DNA of 64,000 nucleotides from Flavobacterium tyrosinilyticum (GCF_023656565.1 NZ_JAMOKG010000001.1:626456-690455); one strand, 5' to 3'. Shown: positions 24,581 through 34,420, counted from the first letter of the stretch. Numbers and translations: made by a program. Notes: generated by a model not told the origin, from the letters alone.

Positions 24581-25249
24581 ATGAATATAAAACTAATTAA
24601 AACAGAGTATGATTATGATTTAGCTTTAGAACGAATAAATAGGATTTTTGAAGCTAAACCAAATTCAAATGAAGCCAATGAATTAAACATATTAGTGAAT
24701 CTTGTAGAACAGTATGAACAAATCCATTATCCAATTCCAGAACCAGAGATTATAGAAAGTATAAAACTCATGCAACCTGAGAAAAAGATTATCTTCTTTC
24801 TAGTTCTTTCTCAACAAACCGTATCTAAATTTGATCAAACAAAAAATCAAGAAATTGCTCAAAAAGCCCTAGATGATTGTTGGACTTGGTTACAAGAACA
24901 AAAAAATATGGGTTATTACTTATACAATTTATTAGATAACGAAAATGATAACAGCATAACAATATTACAAGAAATATCAAAAAATGAACTCGATGTTTCC
25001 GTCTGGAACTGCATTATTGATTCTGTCGCATATACTAGCAGAAAAGCTTATGAAAAAGAAAACACAAAATACTTTCCCGAGCCGATTGCATTAGTTGATG
25101 ATGAGCTTTTAAACCATTTCGTAAAATGTTTTAAACAATGTGTCCCAAATTCTAAAAAATATATTAGTAATCTAACATCCTATTTACAGCAATATAAAAT
25201 TGATAGAAATTACACCCTTAAAGAAGAAATATTAAAAAATCTATTCTAG
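24581..25249 (+). CDS. Chimeric protein: HigA-antitoxin-like N-terminus plus Imm6-like immunity domain
   Basis: 222 aa. Residues 1-60 follow the start of HigA-type (COG5499) antitoxins (DYDLALERINRIFEAKPNSN, ELNILVNLVEQYEQIHYPIPEP, IESIK), but the helix-turn-helix that should come next is absent. From about residue 65 the sequence (KKIIFFLVLSQQTVSKFD, DDCWTWLQEQKNMGYYLYNLL, WNCIIDSVAYTSRKAYE) resembles the all-alpha immunity protein Imm6 of polymorphic toxin systems. No toxin gene is adjacent. It is flanked by near-identical hairpins in inverted orientation. Both domain assignments are from memory of the families. Confidence 0.6.
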   Translation: MNIKLIKTEYDYDLALERINRIFEAKPNSNEANELNILVNLVEQYEQIHYPIPEPEIIESIKLMQPEKKIIFFLVLSQQTVSKFDQTKNQEIAQKALDDCWTWLQEQKNMGYYLYNLLDNENDNSITILQEISKNELDVSVWNCIIDSVAYTSRKAYEKENTKYFPEPIALVDDELLNHFVKCFKQCVPNSKKYISNLTSYLQQYKIDRNYTLKEEILKNLF

Positions 25250-25261
25250 TGATTATTAAAC

Positions 25262-25295
25262 AAAAAAAGCCTCTAAAAAATATTTAGAGGCTTTT
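25262..25295. terminator. Terminator between convergent genes, right inverted copy
   Basis: GCCTCTAAA / TTTAGAGGC with flanking A and T tracts, serving the immunity-like gene and hppA. It is the inverted counterpart of 24484-24518, differing by one T in the loop. Confidence 0.88.
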
Positions 25296-25346
25296 GCTTT
25301 TAATTATCCTAACAGATTTCCAAAACCTGTTAGGATAGATCGTAAA

Positions 25347-27866
25347 TTATTTCGCAGCTTCAACTTTTGCTAAAACTTCTTCTTCAGTTCCTTCAAAAAC
25401 TTCTGTGGTTGTTTTACCGTTTTCTGTTTTAGTAACAGTTCCTGTAGTTTTTCCGTTAATATTTTTAACTTCAACACGAACTGATTGGCTTTCGGTATGA
25501 GAGTATTTTCCTTTCGCATCAAAATGAGCTAAACATTTAGCTGTTTCTTCTTCAGAACAACCTTTTTCTTTACACATTTTAATACATTCTTCTTTTGTCA
25601 TTCCAGACATATCGCCACATTTAGACATTCCTGCATGCATTTCTGTTTTAGCACAGCAAGAAGCTTTTGTAGCAATATCTGATGGCGCGTTACCTTCGCC
25701 TAAAATTGGAGCGATTACCAATCCAATCAAACAAGTTAATTTAATTAAGATATTCATAGAAGGCCCAGAAGTATCCTTAAACGGATCTCCAACTGTATCT
25801 CCTGTTACTGCAGCTTTATGTGCATCAGAACCTTTATAAGTCATTTCTCCGTTGATCATAACTCCTGCTTCAAAAGATTTTTTCGCATTGTCCCAAGCTC
25901 CTCCTGCGTTATTTTGGAAAACTGCCCAAAGTACTCCAGAAACTGTAACTCCTGCCATATATCCTCCTAACATTTCAGCAATTAACTGATTGTTGTCTGA
26001 GTAAACTAACTTTCCTATAAGAACAATTAAAATTGGGAAACCAATCGTTAAAATCCCTGGAAGCATCATTTCTCGCAAAGCAGCTTTTGTAGAAATCTCA
26101 ACACATTTTCCGTATTCTGGTTTTCCTGTTCCTTCCATAATTCCAGGAATTTCTTTGAACTGGCGGCGAACTTCGTACACCATATCCATTGCCGCTTTTC
26201 CAACAGAATTCATTGCTAAAGCCGAGAAAACTACCGGTATCATTCCGCCGACAAATAACATCGCCAAAACTGGAGCTTTAAAAATATTGATTCCGTCAAT
26301 TCCTGTAAAAGTTACGTATGCTGCAAATAATGCTAATGAAGTTAAAGCTGCAGAAGCAATAGCAAATCCTTTTCCTGTTGCTGCTGTTGTATTTCCAACT
26401 GAGTCTAAAATATCGGTTCTGGTACGAACTTCTTTTGGCAATTCGCTCATTTCGGCAATTCCTCCAGCATTATCAGAGATAGGTCCAAAAGCATCAATTG
26501 CTAATTGCATAGCAGTTGTCGCCATCATGGCTGAAGCCGCTAAAGCTACTCCGTAGAATCCTGCTAAAGCATACGAAATCCAAATTGCAACAGCAAACAA
26601 TAATACCGTTGGAAAAGTCGAAATCATACCTGTTGCTAAACCAGCAATTACGTTTGTACCTGCTCCTGTAGATGATTTTTGAACAATTGCCAAAACTGGT
26701 TTTGTCCCTAATCCTGTATAATATTCTGTTACTGATGAAATAGCTCCACCAACAACTAATCCGACCAATGTAGCGTAGAAAACACGCATTGACGAAATCG
26801 CTTTTGATCCTTCTCCAAAGAAACTCATCTGCATCGTTTCTGGAAGCATGTGCTGTACCAAGAAGAAACAAGCTACAGCTGTTAAAACAATCGAAACCCA
26901 GTTTCCTACATTTAAAGCTTTTTGAACTTGTGCTTCTTTGGCATTATCATCTGAAATTTTCACTAAAAGTGTTCCTATTATGGAAAATATAATCCCAAAA
27001 CCGGCAATTGCCATTGGAAGCAAAATTGTACCGATTCCGCCGAAAGCATCATTAATACTTCCGCCCATATCTTTTATAACATAATTTCCTAGTACCATTG
27101 CTGCTAGAACTGTTGCTACATAAGACCCAAATAAATCGGCTCCCATACCGGCAACGTCTCCTACGTTATCTCCTACGTTATCTGCAATTGTAGCAGGATT
27201 ACGAGGATCATCTTCTGGAATTCCTGCTTCTACTTTACCAACTAAATCGGCTCCAACATCAGCTGCTTTAGTATAGATTCCACCTCCAACACGGGCAAAC
27301 AAAGCAATTGATTCTGCTCCTAATGAAAATCCTGCAAGAGTTTCTAGAACAACAGTCATGGTATCCGTATCTTTCCAAACTCCATCAGAAAATAAATGAA
27401 AGAAAATGATAAAAAAGGATGTTAAACCCAAAACAGCTAGACCAGCAACGCCAAGCCCCATTACAGTTCCACCGCCAAAAGAAACTTTTAAAGCTTGCGG
27501 TAAACTAGTACGTGCCGCTTGGGTGGTTCTAACGTTTGTTTTAGTTGCTATTTTCATTCCGATATTTCCAGCATAAGCTGAAAATAAAGCACCAAAAATA
27601 AATGCAATTACGATTAATAAATGTGTTTTTACTCCCGGAATAAAAGTAATTCCTGCCAAAGCTAAACTGGCAATAATTACAAAGATGGTTAATAGTTTAT
27701 ATTCGGCTTTTAGAAAGGCTAAGGCTCCTTCGTAGATGTAATCTGAAATCTCTTTCATCTTACCGTCTCCAGCATCTTGTTTTAAAACCCAAGTCCTTTT
27801 TATTCCCATGAAAAGTAATCCTAAAACTGCCATTACAATAGGCAGGTAAATCATAAATGCATTCAT
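25347..27866 (-). CDS. hppA: Membrane-bound ion-translocating pyrophosphatase with Cys-rich C-terminal tail
   Basis: 839 aa. About 16 membrane helices and the family's PPi site ([38 protein letters not shown]). The residues [10 protein letters not shown] suggest the K+-dependent class (Ala where K+-independent enzymes have Lys). It uses PPi hydrolysis to pump H+ and/or Na+. The core ends near residue 730 ([10 protein letters not shown]); a soluble tail of about 105 residues follows with [34 protein letters not shown] and a Lys/Thr-rich end. Such a tail is not part of the standard enzyme. The soluble pyrophosphatase gene ppa lies just upstream. Confidence 0.95.
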   Translation of the reverse strand: MNAFMIYLPIVMAVLGLLFMGIKRTWVLKQDAGDGKMKEISDYIYEGALAFLKAEYKLLTIFVIIASLALAGITFIPGVKTHLLIVIAFIFGALFSAYAGNIGMKIATKTNVRTTQAARTSLPQALKVSFGGGTVMGLGVAGLAVLGLTSFFIIFFHLFSDGVWKDTDTMTVVLETLAGFSLGAESIALFARVGGGIYTKAADVGADLVGKVEAGIPEDDPRNPATIADNVGDNVGDVAGMGADLFGSYVATVLAAMVLGNYVIKDMGGSINDAFGGIGTILLPMAIAGFGIIFSIIGTLLVKISDDNAKEAQVQKALNVGNWVSIVLTAVACFFLVQHMLPETMQMSFFGEGSKAISSMRVFYATLVGLVVGGAISSVTEYYTGLGTKPVLAIVQKSSTGAGTNVIAGLATGMISTFPTVLLFAVAIWISYALAGFYGVALAASAMMATTAMQLAIDAFGPISDNAGGIAEMSELPKEVRTRTDILDSVGNTTAATGKGFAIASAALTSLALFAAYVTFTGIDGINIFKAPVLAMLFVGGMIPVVFSALAMNSVGKAAMDMVYEVRRQFKEIPGIMEGTGKPEYGKCVEISTKAALREMMLPGILTIGFPILIVLIGKLVYSDNNQLIAEMLGGYMAGVTVSGVLWAVFQNNAGGAWDNAKKSFEAGVMINGEMTYKGSDAHKAAVTGDTVGDPFKDTSGPSMNILIKLTCLIGLVIAPILGEGNAPSDIATKASCCAKTEMHAGMSKCGDMSGMTKEECIKMCKEKGCSEEETAKCLAHFDAKGKYSHTESQSVRVEVKNINGKTTGTVTKTENGKTTTEVFEGTEEEVLAKVEAAK

Positions 27867-27921
27867 AATATTTTAATGGTTTTGGTTAATAGTCAACAAT
27901 CTAACTAAAACGAATTTAAAC

Positions 27922-27959
27922 AAAAAAGCAATACTCCTGACGGTAGTATTGCTTTTTTT
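27922..27959 (-). terminator. Intrinsic terminator after ppa
   Basis: AAAAAAGCAATACT / AGTATTGCTTTTTTT, closing the ppa transcript. Confidence 0.88.
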
Positions 27960-27979
27960 ATATTAGAATGCGGTTAAAA

Positions 27980-28510
27980 TTATTTAATACTAAATAATCC
28001 TGCCGGTTTATTTTCAATGTCATCAAAACGCTTTGTACACTCTGCGATAATATCGTAAGCTTCTTTAACATCTCCCCATCCTTCAACATCTACTTTTTTG
28101 TTTTCAAGATCTTTGTAAACTTGGAAAAAGTGCTCGATTTCTTTTACTAAGTGCGGGTTGATATCAGAAAGATCATTTAATGAATTCCAAATTGGATCTG
28201 AAACTGGTACACAAATAATTTTCTCGTCTGGTCCTTTATCATCTGCCATGTGGAATACACCAATTGGCTTAACTTCCATAACACATCCAGGGAAAGTTGG
28301 TTCGTTTACCAAAACTAATACATCAAGAGGATCACCATCTAAAGCTAAAGTTTCTGGAATAAATCCGTAATCTGCTGGGTACATCATTGAAGAGAATAAC
28401 ATTCTGTCAAAACGCATTCTTTTGATTTCAAAATCGTACTCATATTTATTTCTGCTTCCTCTTGGTATTTCGATTAATACATCGAAAGTCGTTAATTTGT
28501 CTGCGGTCAT
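27980..28510 (-). CDS. ppa: Inorganic pyrophosphatase (family I)
   Basis: 176 aa. Signature DGDPLDVLVL (metal-binding Asp residues) around residue 57, IPRGSRNKYEYD at the start, YPADYGFIPETLA, and the later KDLENKKVDVEGW. It hydrolyses cytoplasmic PPi from biosynthesis. It sits beside the PPi-driven pump gene; the two compete for the same substrate and are separated by a terminator. Confidence 0.96.
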   Translation of the reverse strand: MTADKLTTFDVLIEIPRGSRNKYEYDFEIKRMRFDRMLFSSMMYPADYGFIPETLALDGDPLDVLVLVNEPTFPGCVMEVKPIGVFHMADDKGPDEKIICVPVSDPIWNSLNDLSDINPHLVKEIEHFFQVYKDLENKKVDVEGWGDVKEAYDIIAECTKRFDDIENKPAGLFSIK

Positions 28511-28621
28511 TTTCGTTTTTTATTATTTCTATAATTTCGGTTGCAAAAATAACTAAAGAATCTAGTTCTACAACAAAAAACAAGGTTAAATTATCCGCAT
28601 TAGAGTTTAAAATACAAGCAT

Positions 28622-29221
28622 TTAATAGGTAATGTTTCGATTTCTCTTCTTCAGGTAATAATGCCAAAGTAAATAAGTCGCATAAGATCGATATGGACTC
28701 CACTGTTCTGCATGAATTTCCATTTCCTGTTTATCGTGAATATTAAGCAATTCTTTGATGGTATTGATTACTGCAATATCGCCAAGCGGAATCAAATCGG
28801 GCTCTTCTAGACAAAACATTAAATAAATATCGATTGTCCAATTACCAATTCCTTTTAATTTAATGAGTTCTTCGCGAACTTGTTTTGCAGATTTCAAAGC
28901 TAAACTTTCAATATCTAATTCTTTGTTTAAAACTGCTTCCGCTAAGATTTTGATGTATTTTGTTTTCTGACGGCTTACTCCTAGATTTCTAAATTCTTCA
29001 TCAGACAAAACGGCCATGTTTTCAGGGTTGCAAGTTTTGTAAGCTTTTATTTTTAAAAAAGTAGCTTTCGCCGAATCAATAGAAACCTGCTGTTCGAGTA
29101 TAAGTAAAACCAAAGTTTCAAAACCTGGCGGGCGTTTTGGAATTGGAGGCAATCCGTATATTTCTATGATTTCAAGAAATATTGGATTTTTAGATGAAAG
29201 AAAATCAATAGCTTCTTGCAT
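28622..29221 (-). CDS. DNA-3-methyladenine glycosylase II-like HhH protein
   Basis: 199 aa. The helix-hairpin-helix LIKLKGIGNWTIDIYLMF and the catalytic-Asp region PDLIPLGDIAVINTIKEL match the AlkA/HhH-GPD superfamily; LILEQQVSIDSA matches the helix that opens the domain. It lacks the N-terminal domain of E. coli AlkA. It should excise alkylated purines from DNA. A frame overlapping its 3' end (28446-28703) is a shadow. Confidence 0.85.
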   Translation of the reverse strand: MQEAIDFLSSKNPIFLEIIEIYGLPPIPKRPPGFETLVLLILEQQVSIDSAKATFLKIKAYKTCNPENMAVLSDEEFRNLGVSRQKTKYIKILAEAVLNKELDIESLALKSAKQVREELIKLKGIGNWTIDIYLMFCLEEPDLIPLGDIAVINTIKELLNIHDKQEMEIHAEQWSPYRSYATYLLWHYYLKKRNRNITY

Positions 29222-29295
29222 GGTTTTGGATTTTGAAAGTAAATCAAAAATAAGAAAAATGAAATTAGTTATCGCAAAGACGTAAAGGCGCTAAG

Positions 29296-29404
29296 TTTTT
29301 TTTCACGCAGATTCTGTGGATTTAAGCAAATTCTATTTTTCCAATCTTAAATTATTTAATCTGTGTTTATCTGCTCAAATCCGCAGAATCTGCGTGAAAA
29401 AAAA
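29296..29404. repeat. Inverted repeat with CACGCAGATTCTG ends
   Basis: Arms 29296-29328 and 29372-29404 are inverted copies (TTTTTTTTCACGCAGATTCT on the left). They bracket 43 bases of spacer containing a further partial copy (AATCTGTGTTTATCTG). The outer A/T tracts make it terminator-like in both directions. The upstream bases CGCAAAGACGTAAAGGCG add a short G/C/A word repeat. Elements of this kind are, to my knowledge, dispersed in Flavobacterium; a related fragment is seen at 24461-24481. Confidence 0.75.
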
Positions 29405-29417
29405 TATTAAAACACAA

Positions 29418-29447
29418 AAAAGCCGCAAAGATTTTAAACCTTTGCGA
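29418..29447 (-). terminator. Terminator after the DUF5686 gene
   Basis: Minus-strand GTCGCAAAGG / TCTTTGCGGC followed by TTTTTT. Confidence 0.75.
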
Positions 29448-29481
29448 CTCTGTAACTTTGAGCCTTTACCCCTAAATGCAA

Positions 29482-31983
29482 CTAGAAATAAAATCCGAAA
29501 GATCCTTTTATTGCAAATTTGTGAGCATCTGGCATATCTAAATAATTTCCTCTCCAAGAAAAATCAATACGAAAAACTTTAAAAATATTTCCAATTCCTG
29601 CATGATATTCCCAATACACTTTCTCTGGAGCATTATAAGGCAATCCAGAAGCATTAATCGCGCGGTTAGCATCAGAAATTGTTCCGTGAACCGCTCTTAC
29701 TCCAACAAACTCTCTCCAATTCAGTTTTCTCATAAAAGGAACTCTTGCAAATAATCTTCCTCCAAAATCATGATTCCACTGCAGAGTCGTATATTGATCC
29801 GTAACGAATTCGTAGAAATTCAAGTTACTGAATGTATTCTCTATCGTAAAATAAGTCTGGTTACCCGGAATTACACTCATCAAACCTAACGGAATTGTAC
29901 CAAATGTTTTTCCTGTCTCAACTGTAATATTACTTCTTCCTAAAGGTCCAATAATGATTGGCTGTCTGTAGAAAACTTGAATTTTTTCGTAAGCAAAATC
30001 ACTGTCAAAAACTCCTTTTAAACCATAACTAAAATTCACAAAGAAATGACTAAATGGGCTATCAACTAAATCTCTTTCAACACCATAACCAATAGTTTTA
30101 CGGTTAGGCATATATTCAAATTGAATATTGGCTTCAGATTGTTTTACTGCATTTTCAATAACTCCAGCTGGATTTTCAGGAGTTGGTAAAGTCGAATAAT
30201 AATCTAAACTAAATGTTTTTGATGCCGATTCTAATGTTCGATAAGAAAAACCAGCCTGAACTATAAAGTTCTTTTTAGCCTCCATTTCAACAGAAACATT
30301 ACTCAGATTAATATTGGTCAGCTTACCATTACTTCCCGTTGTAAACAATGCAGAAGAAGCAAAACTTCGCCCTAAAACATCATTTGTTGTAGTTAAGCTT
30401 GCACCAATTTGTTCAATATCACGCCTATTTCCTCCAGAGATAATAACACGGTTTTTCTTGTCAACCATCCATTTTCCAGAAACTCCGTATTTGAATTTAT
30501 TATCATCAAATCCGTAAGCTGTATAGGCTTGAATACGCCAAGGATCATTTGGTCCAAAATAGGTTCTTCCTCCTACCCTTAACCTCAATCCTTCGACTTC
30601 ATTATATCCAAAAGTTGAAAAAATTGGTCCGTAATCGAAGTTTTTAAACTCAACATAACCACTTCCTAAAATGGAGACGAGATTATACAACTGCTTAAAT
30701 CTCTTGACCGTTTGTAATGTATCGAGCATTTTATAAATTCCCTGCTCGTCTTTATTTAATTTTTCAAAACGATTTTCGTCCCAGAATTCAGGCGGTCGAT
30801 CATAAACTGCATTATCAATAAAATTGACTTCTTCTTTGTAAAACTTCTCGGGTTTCTGAATATTGAATTTATGATTGCGATATAAAGTGGTTCTTTTACC
30901 GTAAACTCCTTTTGATTTTTCTTTTTTATTTAAAGCAAAATCAGACATCATGTAATCACGCGTCAAAAGAAAAATGGAATCGTTTTGCACATCAAATTCC
31001 TGTTCGATATAAATATCTTTTACCCAGTTAATATTGGCGCTTTTCGTAACACCCATATTAATTTTCTTGATCGCAAAAGTGGTATCGTTAACCCAAAAAT
31101 CTCCTTTAAAAGTTAATTCGTTTTTACGTCTAGGATAAAAGACAATATTATAACACCATTTTTTATCTACAAATGCACTGTCTTTTAAGACATAATTGTA
31201 AACATCAATTCCTGTTCTTGAAAGTGGGCTTGTAAAACTTTTATCAAAAAATTTAAGATGATTATCGTAAATATTATACTCCGAATAAAGGTCTTTTACA
31301 AAAGATAAAATCTGCTGATTTCCATTAAAACCAGACATTTTATTTCCTGTTATATTTTCTTTTACTTTCTTTAATTTATTATCACCGTAAACATCATAAA
31401 CCGATTCGTTGATAAAAATTGGCAGATACGTTTTCCCTGTAACATCTGAAGTATCAACATGATTGAAGATAAACTCCATTCCTTTAAAAAGCTTATTTTT
31501 CATGAATGCACTATCAATAGTGTTCATGTCAAACTCTACTTTTTCATACTTCTGCATTTGATATTGATTAAACTGATAAAGTCCGTTTTTACGTTTTCTT
31601 TCCCAGATTTTTCTTAAAATATCCAATGCGGGATTGTTCTTTTTAGAAGTTTTACCCGTATAAATTACAACTTCATTTAGCGCCTCGGCTTCGCCTAATA
31701 CAATTTTGAAATTATAATTAACAGCTTTTTCTAAAGGAACTTCTTTATCTGAAAATCCTGCCGAAGTAACAATAAGTGCCGTATACGTATTTGGCGATTC
31801 TAAATAAAAACGTCCGTCTTCATTAGACACAATTCCGATATTAGAACCTTTAAATACAACATTTGCAAAAGGTATTGGCTGGTTCGATTTGTCCAAAACA
31901 ACTCCACTCACCTTAGTTTGTGCAGTAGCAACATTCGCAAATGCAAATAAAAAATATAAGAGAAGTAGAGTTAATTTGTTCAT
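29482..31983 (-). CDS. DUF5686 outer-membrane protein with carboxypeptidase-like regulatory domain
   Basis: 833 aa. Signal peptide (ends VATAQT), a CarboxypepD_reg-like domain (residues 22-100: KVSGVVLDKSNQPIPFANVVF...SNEDGRFYL), then ALNEVVIYTGKTSKKNNPAL, a region rich in conserved aromatic residues, and a C-terminal barrel ending GSFGFYF. This is the layout of the DUF5686 family of Bacteroidetes. The function is unknown; barrel and domain suggest surface binding or assembly. The C-terminal aromatic residue fits an outer-membrane barrel. Confidence 0.85.
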   Translation of the reverse strand: MNKLTLLLLYFLFAFANVATAQTKVSGVVLDKSNQPIPFANVVFKGSNIGIVSNEDGRFYLESPNTYTALIVTSAGFSDKEVPLEKAVNYNFKIVLGEAEALNEVVIYTGKTSKKNNPALDILRKIWERKRKNGLYQFNQYQMQKYEKVEFDMNTIDSAFMKNKLFKGMEFIFNHVDTSDVTGKTYLPIFINESVYDVYGDNKLKKVKENITGNKMSGFNGNQQILSFVKDLYSEYNIYDNHLKFFDKSFTSPLSRTGIDVYNYVLKDSAFVDKKWCYNIVFYPRRKNELTFKGDFWVNDTTFAIKKINMGVTKSANINWVKDIYIEQEFDVQNDSIFLLTRDYMMSDFALNKKEKSKGVYGKRTTLYRNHKFNIQKPEKFYKEEVNFIDNAVYDRPPEFWDENRFEKLNKDEQGIYKMLDTLQTVKRFKQLYNLVSILGSGYVEFKNFDYGPIFSTFGYNEVEGLRLRVGGRTYFGPNDPWRIQAYTAYGFDDNKFKYGVSGKWMVDKKNRVIISGGNRRDIEQIGASLTTTNDVLGRSFASSALFTTGSNGKLTNINLSNVSVEMEAKKNFIVQAGFSYRTLESASKTFSLDYYSTLPTPENPAGVIENAVKQSEANIQFEYMPNRKTIGYGVERDLVDSPFSHFFVNFSYGLKGVFDSDFAYEKIQVFYRQPIIIGPLGRSNITVETGKTFGTIPLGLMSVIPGNQTYFTIENTFSNLNFYEFVTDQYTTLQWNHDFGGRLFARVPFMRKLNWREFVGVRAVHGTISDANRAINASGLPYNAPEKVYWEYHAGIGNIFKVFRIDFSWRGNYLDMPDAHKFAIKGSFGFYF

Positions 31984-31992
31984 TATAAAGTA

Positions 31993-32033
31993 AAAAAAAA
32001 CTTCACCAATCCATGTTTGTCTGATGAAGTTTT
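31993..32033 (-). terminator. Terminator after pdhB
   Basis: Minus-strand AAACTTCA / TGAAGTTT with a following T-tract, in the 70-base space between pdhB and the DUF5686 gene. Confidence 0.75.
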
Positions 32034-32053
32034 ATGAGTATTTTGTATTTGTA

Positions 32054-33031
32054 TTATTTATATAATACTTTTTTTACTGCTTTTACTACATCACCTGCAT
32101 TTGGCAACCAGTCTTTAAGCAGTACTGGAGAATACGGTGCAGGAGTATCTGCAGTTGTAATACGTTGAATTGGCGCATCAAGGAAGTCAAACGCTTGTTC
32201 TTGTACGATATAAGATATTTCAGAAGAAAGGCTGGCAACTGGCCAAGCTTCCTCCAGAATTACTAAACGGTTTGTTTTTTTAACCGATTTTAAGATTGCA
32301 TCTTTGTCCATTGGACGAACTGTTCTTAAATCGATAATCTCACAAGAAATTCCTTCTTTAGCTAATTCATCAGCAGCGATAAAAGCTTCTTTGATAATTT
32401 TTCCGAAAGAAACAATTGTTACATCTGTTCCTTCACGTTTAACATCAGCAACACCTAGAGGAATTGTGTATTCTCCGTCTGGCACTTCACCTTTGTCACC
32501 GTACATTTGCTCAGATTCCATGAAAATAACTGGGTCGTTATCACGGATAGCAGATTTCAAAAGTCCTTTTGCATCGTAAGGAGTTGAAGGAACAACAACT
32601 TTAAGACCTGGAGTGTTAGCAAACCAGTTTTCTAAAGCTTGTGAGTGAGTAGCTCCTAATTGACCAGCAGAAGCTGTTGGTCCGCGGAAAACGATAGGCA
32701 CATTAAATTGTCCTCCTGTCATTTGACGCATTTTAGCAGCGTTATTTATAATTTGATCAATACCAACTAAACAGAAGTTGAATGTCATATATTCTACAAT
32801 AGGACGGTTTCCATTCATTGCAGAACCTACTGCAATCCCTGAAAATCCAAGCTCAGCGATTGGAGTATCAATTACTCTCTTTTCACCAAACTCAGCAAGC
32901 ATTCCTTTAGAAGCTTTGTAAGCTCCATTGTATTCTGCAACCTCTTCTCCCATTAAATATATGGATTCATCGCGACGCATTTCTTCACTCATCGCTTCGC
33001 AAATGGCCTCTCTAAATTGTATTGTTCTCAT
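32054..33031 (-). CDS. pdhB: Pyruvate dehydrogenase E1 component, beta subunit
   Basis: 325 aa. Transketolase-type pyrimidine-binding domain followed by the C-terminal regulatory domain. Markers are the active-site region MGEEVAEYNGAYK, RVIDTPIAELGFSGIAVG, VEYMTFNF and PVPSTPYDAKGLLKSAIRDNDPVIFMESE-like substrate residues. It works with an E1 alpha subunit, E2 and E3 to make acetyl-CoA from pyruvate; those genes are not in the window. A TATTTTTG promoter lies 33 bases upstream. Confidence 0.93.
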   Translation of the reverse strand: MRTIQFREAICEAMSEEMRRDESIYLMGEEVAEYNGAYKASKGMLAEFGEKRVIDTPIAELGFSGIAVGSAMNGNRPIVEYMTFNFCLVGIDQIINNAAKMRQMTGGQFNVPIVFRGPTASAGQLGATHSQALENWFANTPGLKVVVPSTPYDAKGLLKSAIRDNDPVIFMESEQMYGDKGEVPDGEYTIPLGVADVKREGTDVTIVSFGKIIKEAFIAADELAKEGISCEIIDLRTVRPMDKDAILKSVKKTNRLVILEEAWPVASLSSEISYIVQEQAFDFLDAPIQRITTADTPAPYSPVLLKDWLPNAGDVVKAVKKVLYK

Positions 33032-33063
33032 ATTTTATATTGTATGTTGAATTTTCTGAAGAG

Positions 33064-33071
33064 CAAAAATA
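33064..33071 (-). promoter_or_regulatory. pdhB promoter element
   Basis: Minus-strand TATTTTTG, perfect TAnnTTTG; expected 5' UTR about 26 bases. Confidence 0.6.
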
Positions 33072-33491
33072 AATATTTTAAATAACTTAAAAGCATAAAT
33101 TGAATTTAAAATCGCATGAACTTCTATCTGTTCTCTTGTTTTAACTTTTTAATCTTTATTGTGATAATTACGAAATCGATATAATAACGTATAAATCACA
33201 CTTAATCTCCTCAAAATATTTTTCAGACAAACTTTTATGGATTTGTTTAATTCTTGTCTCTCCAAAATTCATTCATCATAACGCAGAAAACCAAAAAATA
33301 GTATTTATCAGACAAATTTAATTCGCTTTCCAGCCCTCTATCATTGCAAAATTCCTAACAATCAGACAAAATGTATATTATTTTATTTTTGGATTACGAT
33401 GAAAATCATCCAAAATTGCACAATCTTCGAAATCGTAATAGTTTTAAAAAATATTATGCATGCATAGTATAATTATTCCAAATTAAATTCT
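33072..33491. other. Long AT-rich divergent spacer between pdhB and etfB
   Basis: About 420 bases with no ORF of note. It contains three TCAGACAAA words on the plus strand (33223, 33308 and 33362) and the palindrome TATGCATGCATA (around 33456). No RNA structure with a U-tract is seen. The size suggests regulatory input to one or both genes. Confidence 0.5.
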
Positions 33492-33499
33492 AAATTTGT
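33492..33499 (+). promoter_or_regulatory. etfB promoter element
   Basis: TAAATTTG, perfect TAnnTTTG, 32 bases before the etfB ATG. Confidence 0.6.
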
Positions 33500-33531
33500 A
33501 AAAGCATATTATAAATTCAAAATATATACTT

Positions 33532-34278
33532 ATGAAAATACTAGTTTGCATCAGCCATGTGCCTGATACTACTTCAAAAATCAACTTCACCAACGGTGAC
33601 TCAGAATTTGACACCAATGGCGTACAATATGTAATTAACCCTAATGACGAATTCGGTCTTACACGTGCTATCTGGTTCCAAGAACAACAAGGCGCAAATG
33701 TAACGGTTGTAAACGTCGGAGGTCCTGATACTGAACCAACTTTACGTAAAGCTTTGGCAATTGGAGCAAACGAAGCAATTCGTGTTAATGCAAACCCTAC
33801 TGATGGTTTTTTTGTTGCAAAACAATTGGCAGAAGTTATTAAAAACGGTGGTTACGACTTAGTAATTGCTGGTAAAGAATCTTTAGATTATAATGGAGGG
33901 ATGGTTCCTGGAATGATCGCTGGTATTTTAGGTTCTAATTTCTTAAACTCTTGCACTTCTTTAACTGTTGACGGAAATAATGTAAAAGCTGTTCGTGAAA
34001 TCGACGGTGGAAAAGAAACAGTAAGCACGACTCTTCCTTTAATCATTGGAGGTCAAAAAGGTCTTGTTGAAGAAAAAGATTTACGTATCCCGAACATGAG
34101 AGGAATTATGACAGCCAGAACTAAGGCTCTTACTATTCTTGAGCCAGTTGATGCTGCTGTAAATACAAAAGCCGTGAAATTTGAAAAACCAGCTCCAAAA
34201 TCGGCAGTAAAATTAGTTTCTGCAGATAATTTAGATGAGTTAATCAATTTATTACACAACGAGGCAAAGGTGATTTAA
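33532..34278 (+). CDS. etfB: Electron transfer flavoprotein, beta subunit
   Basis: 248 aa. Family features: N-terminal KILVCISHVPDT, VINPNDEFGLTRAI, AGKESLDYNGGMVPGMIAG and the late VEEKDLRIPNMRGIMTARTK. It forms a dimer with EtfA, binds AMP structurally and passes electrons from acyl-CoA dehydrogenases to the quinone pool. It precedes etfA on the same strand, but 145 bases of AAATCTA repeats separate the two. Confidence 0.96.
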   Translation: MKILVCISHVPDTTSKINFTNGDSEFDTNGVQYVINPNDEFGLTRAIWFQEQQGANVTVVNVGGPDTEPTLRKALAIGANEAIRVNANPTDGFFVAKQLAEVIKNGGYDLVIAGKESLDYNGGMVPGMIAGILGSNFLNSCTSLTVDGNNVKAVREIDGGKETVSTTLPLIIGGQKGLVEEKDLRIPNMRGIMTARTKALTILEPVDAAVNTKAVKFEKPAPKSAVKLVSADNLDELINLLHNEAKVI

Positions 34279-34286
34279 GATTGTAG

Positions 34287-34420
34287 AATTTAGATTTTAG
34301 ATTGCAGATCGCAATACTAAATCTAAAACTCAACATTTGATTCACTTCAAAATCTAAAATCAATAATCATTTTAGATTTCAATTTTTAAATCTGAAATCT
34401 AAAATCTAAAATCTAAAATT
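34287..34420. repeat. Inverted AAATCTA word array between etfB and etfA
   Basis: The left half reads TTTAGATTTTAGATT, and the right half ends in about four AAATCTA words just before the etfA ATG, with mixed copies between. The two orientations can pair into one or more long AT-rich hairpins. The same arrangement is present between fbaA and accD. Confidence 0.75.

Noticed and set aside
26155..26556. 133-codon frame opposite hppA
   Set aside because: Shadow of the long hppA frame; low-complexity Ala/Val/Ile composition mirrors the membrane protein codons.
28446..28703. Frame of 85 codons overlapping the 3' end of the AlkA-like gene
   Set aside because: It overlaps the real gene in another frame on the same strand and has no family features.
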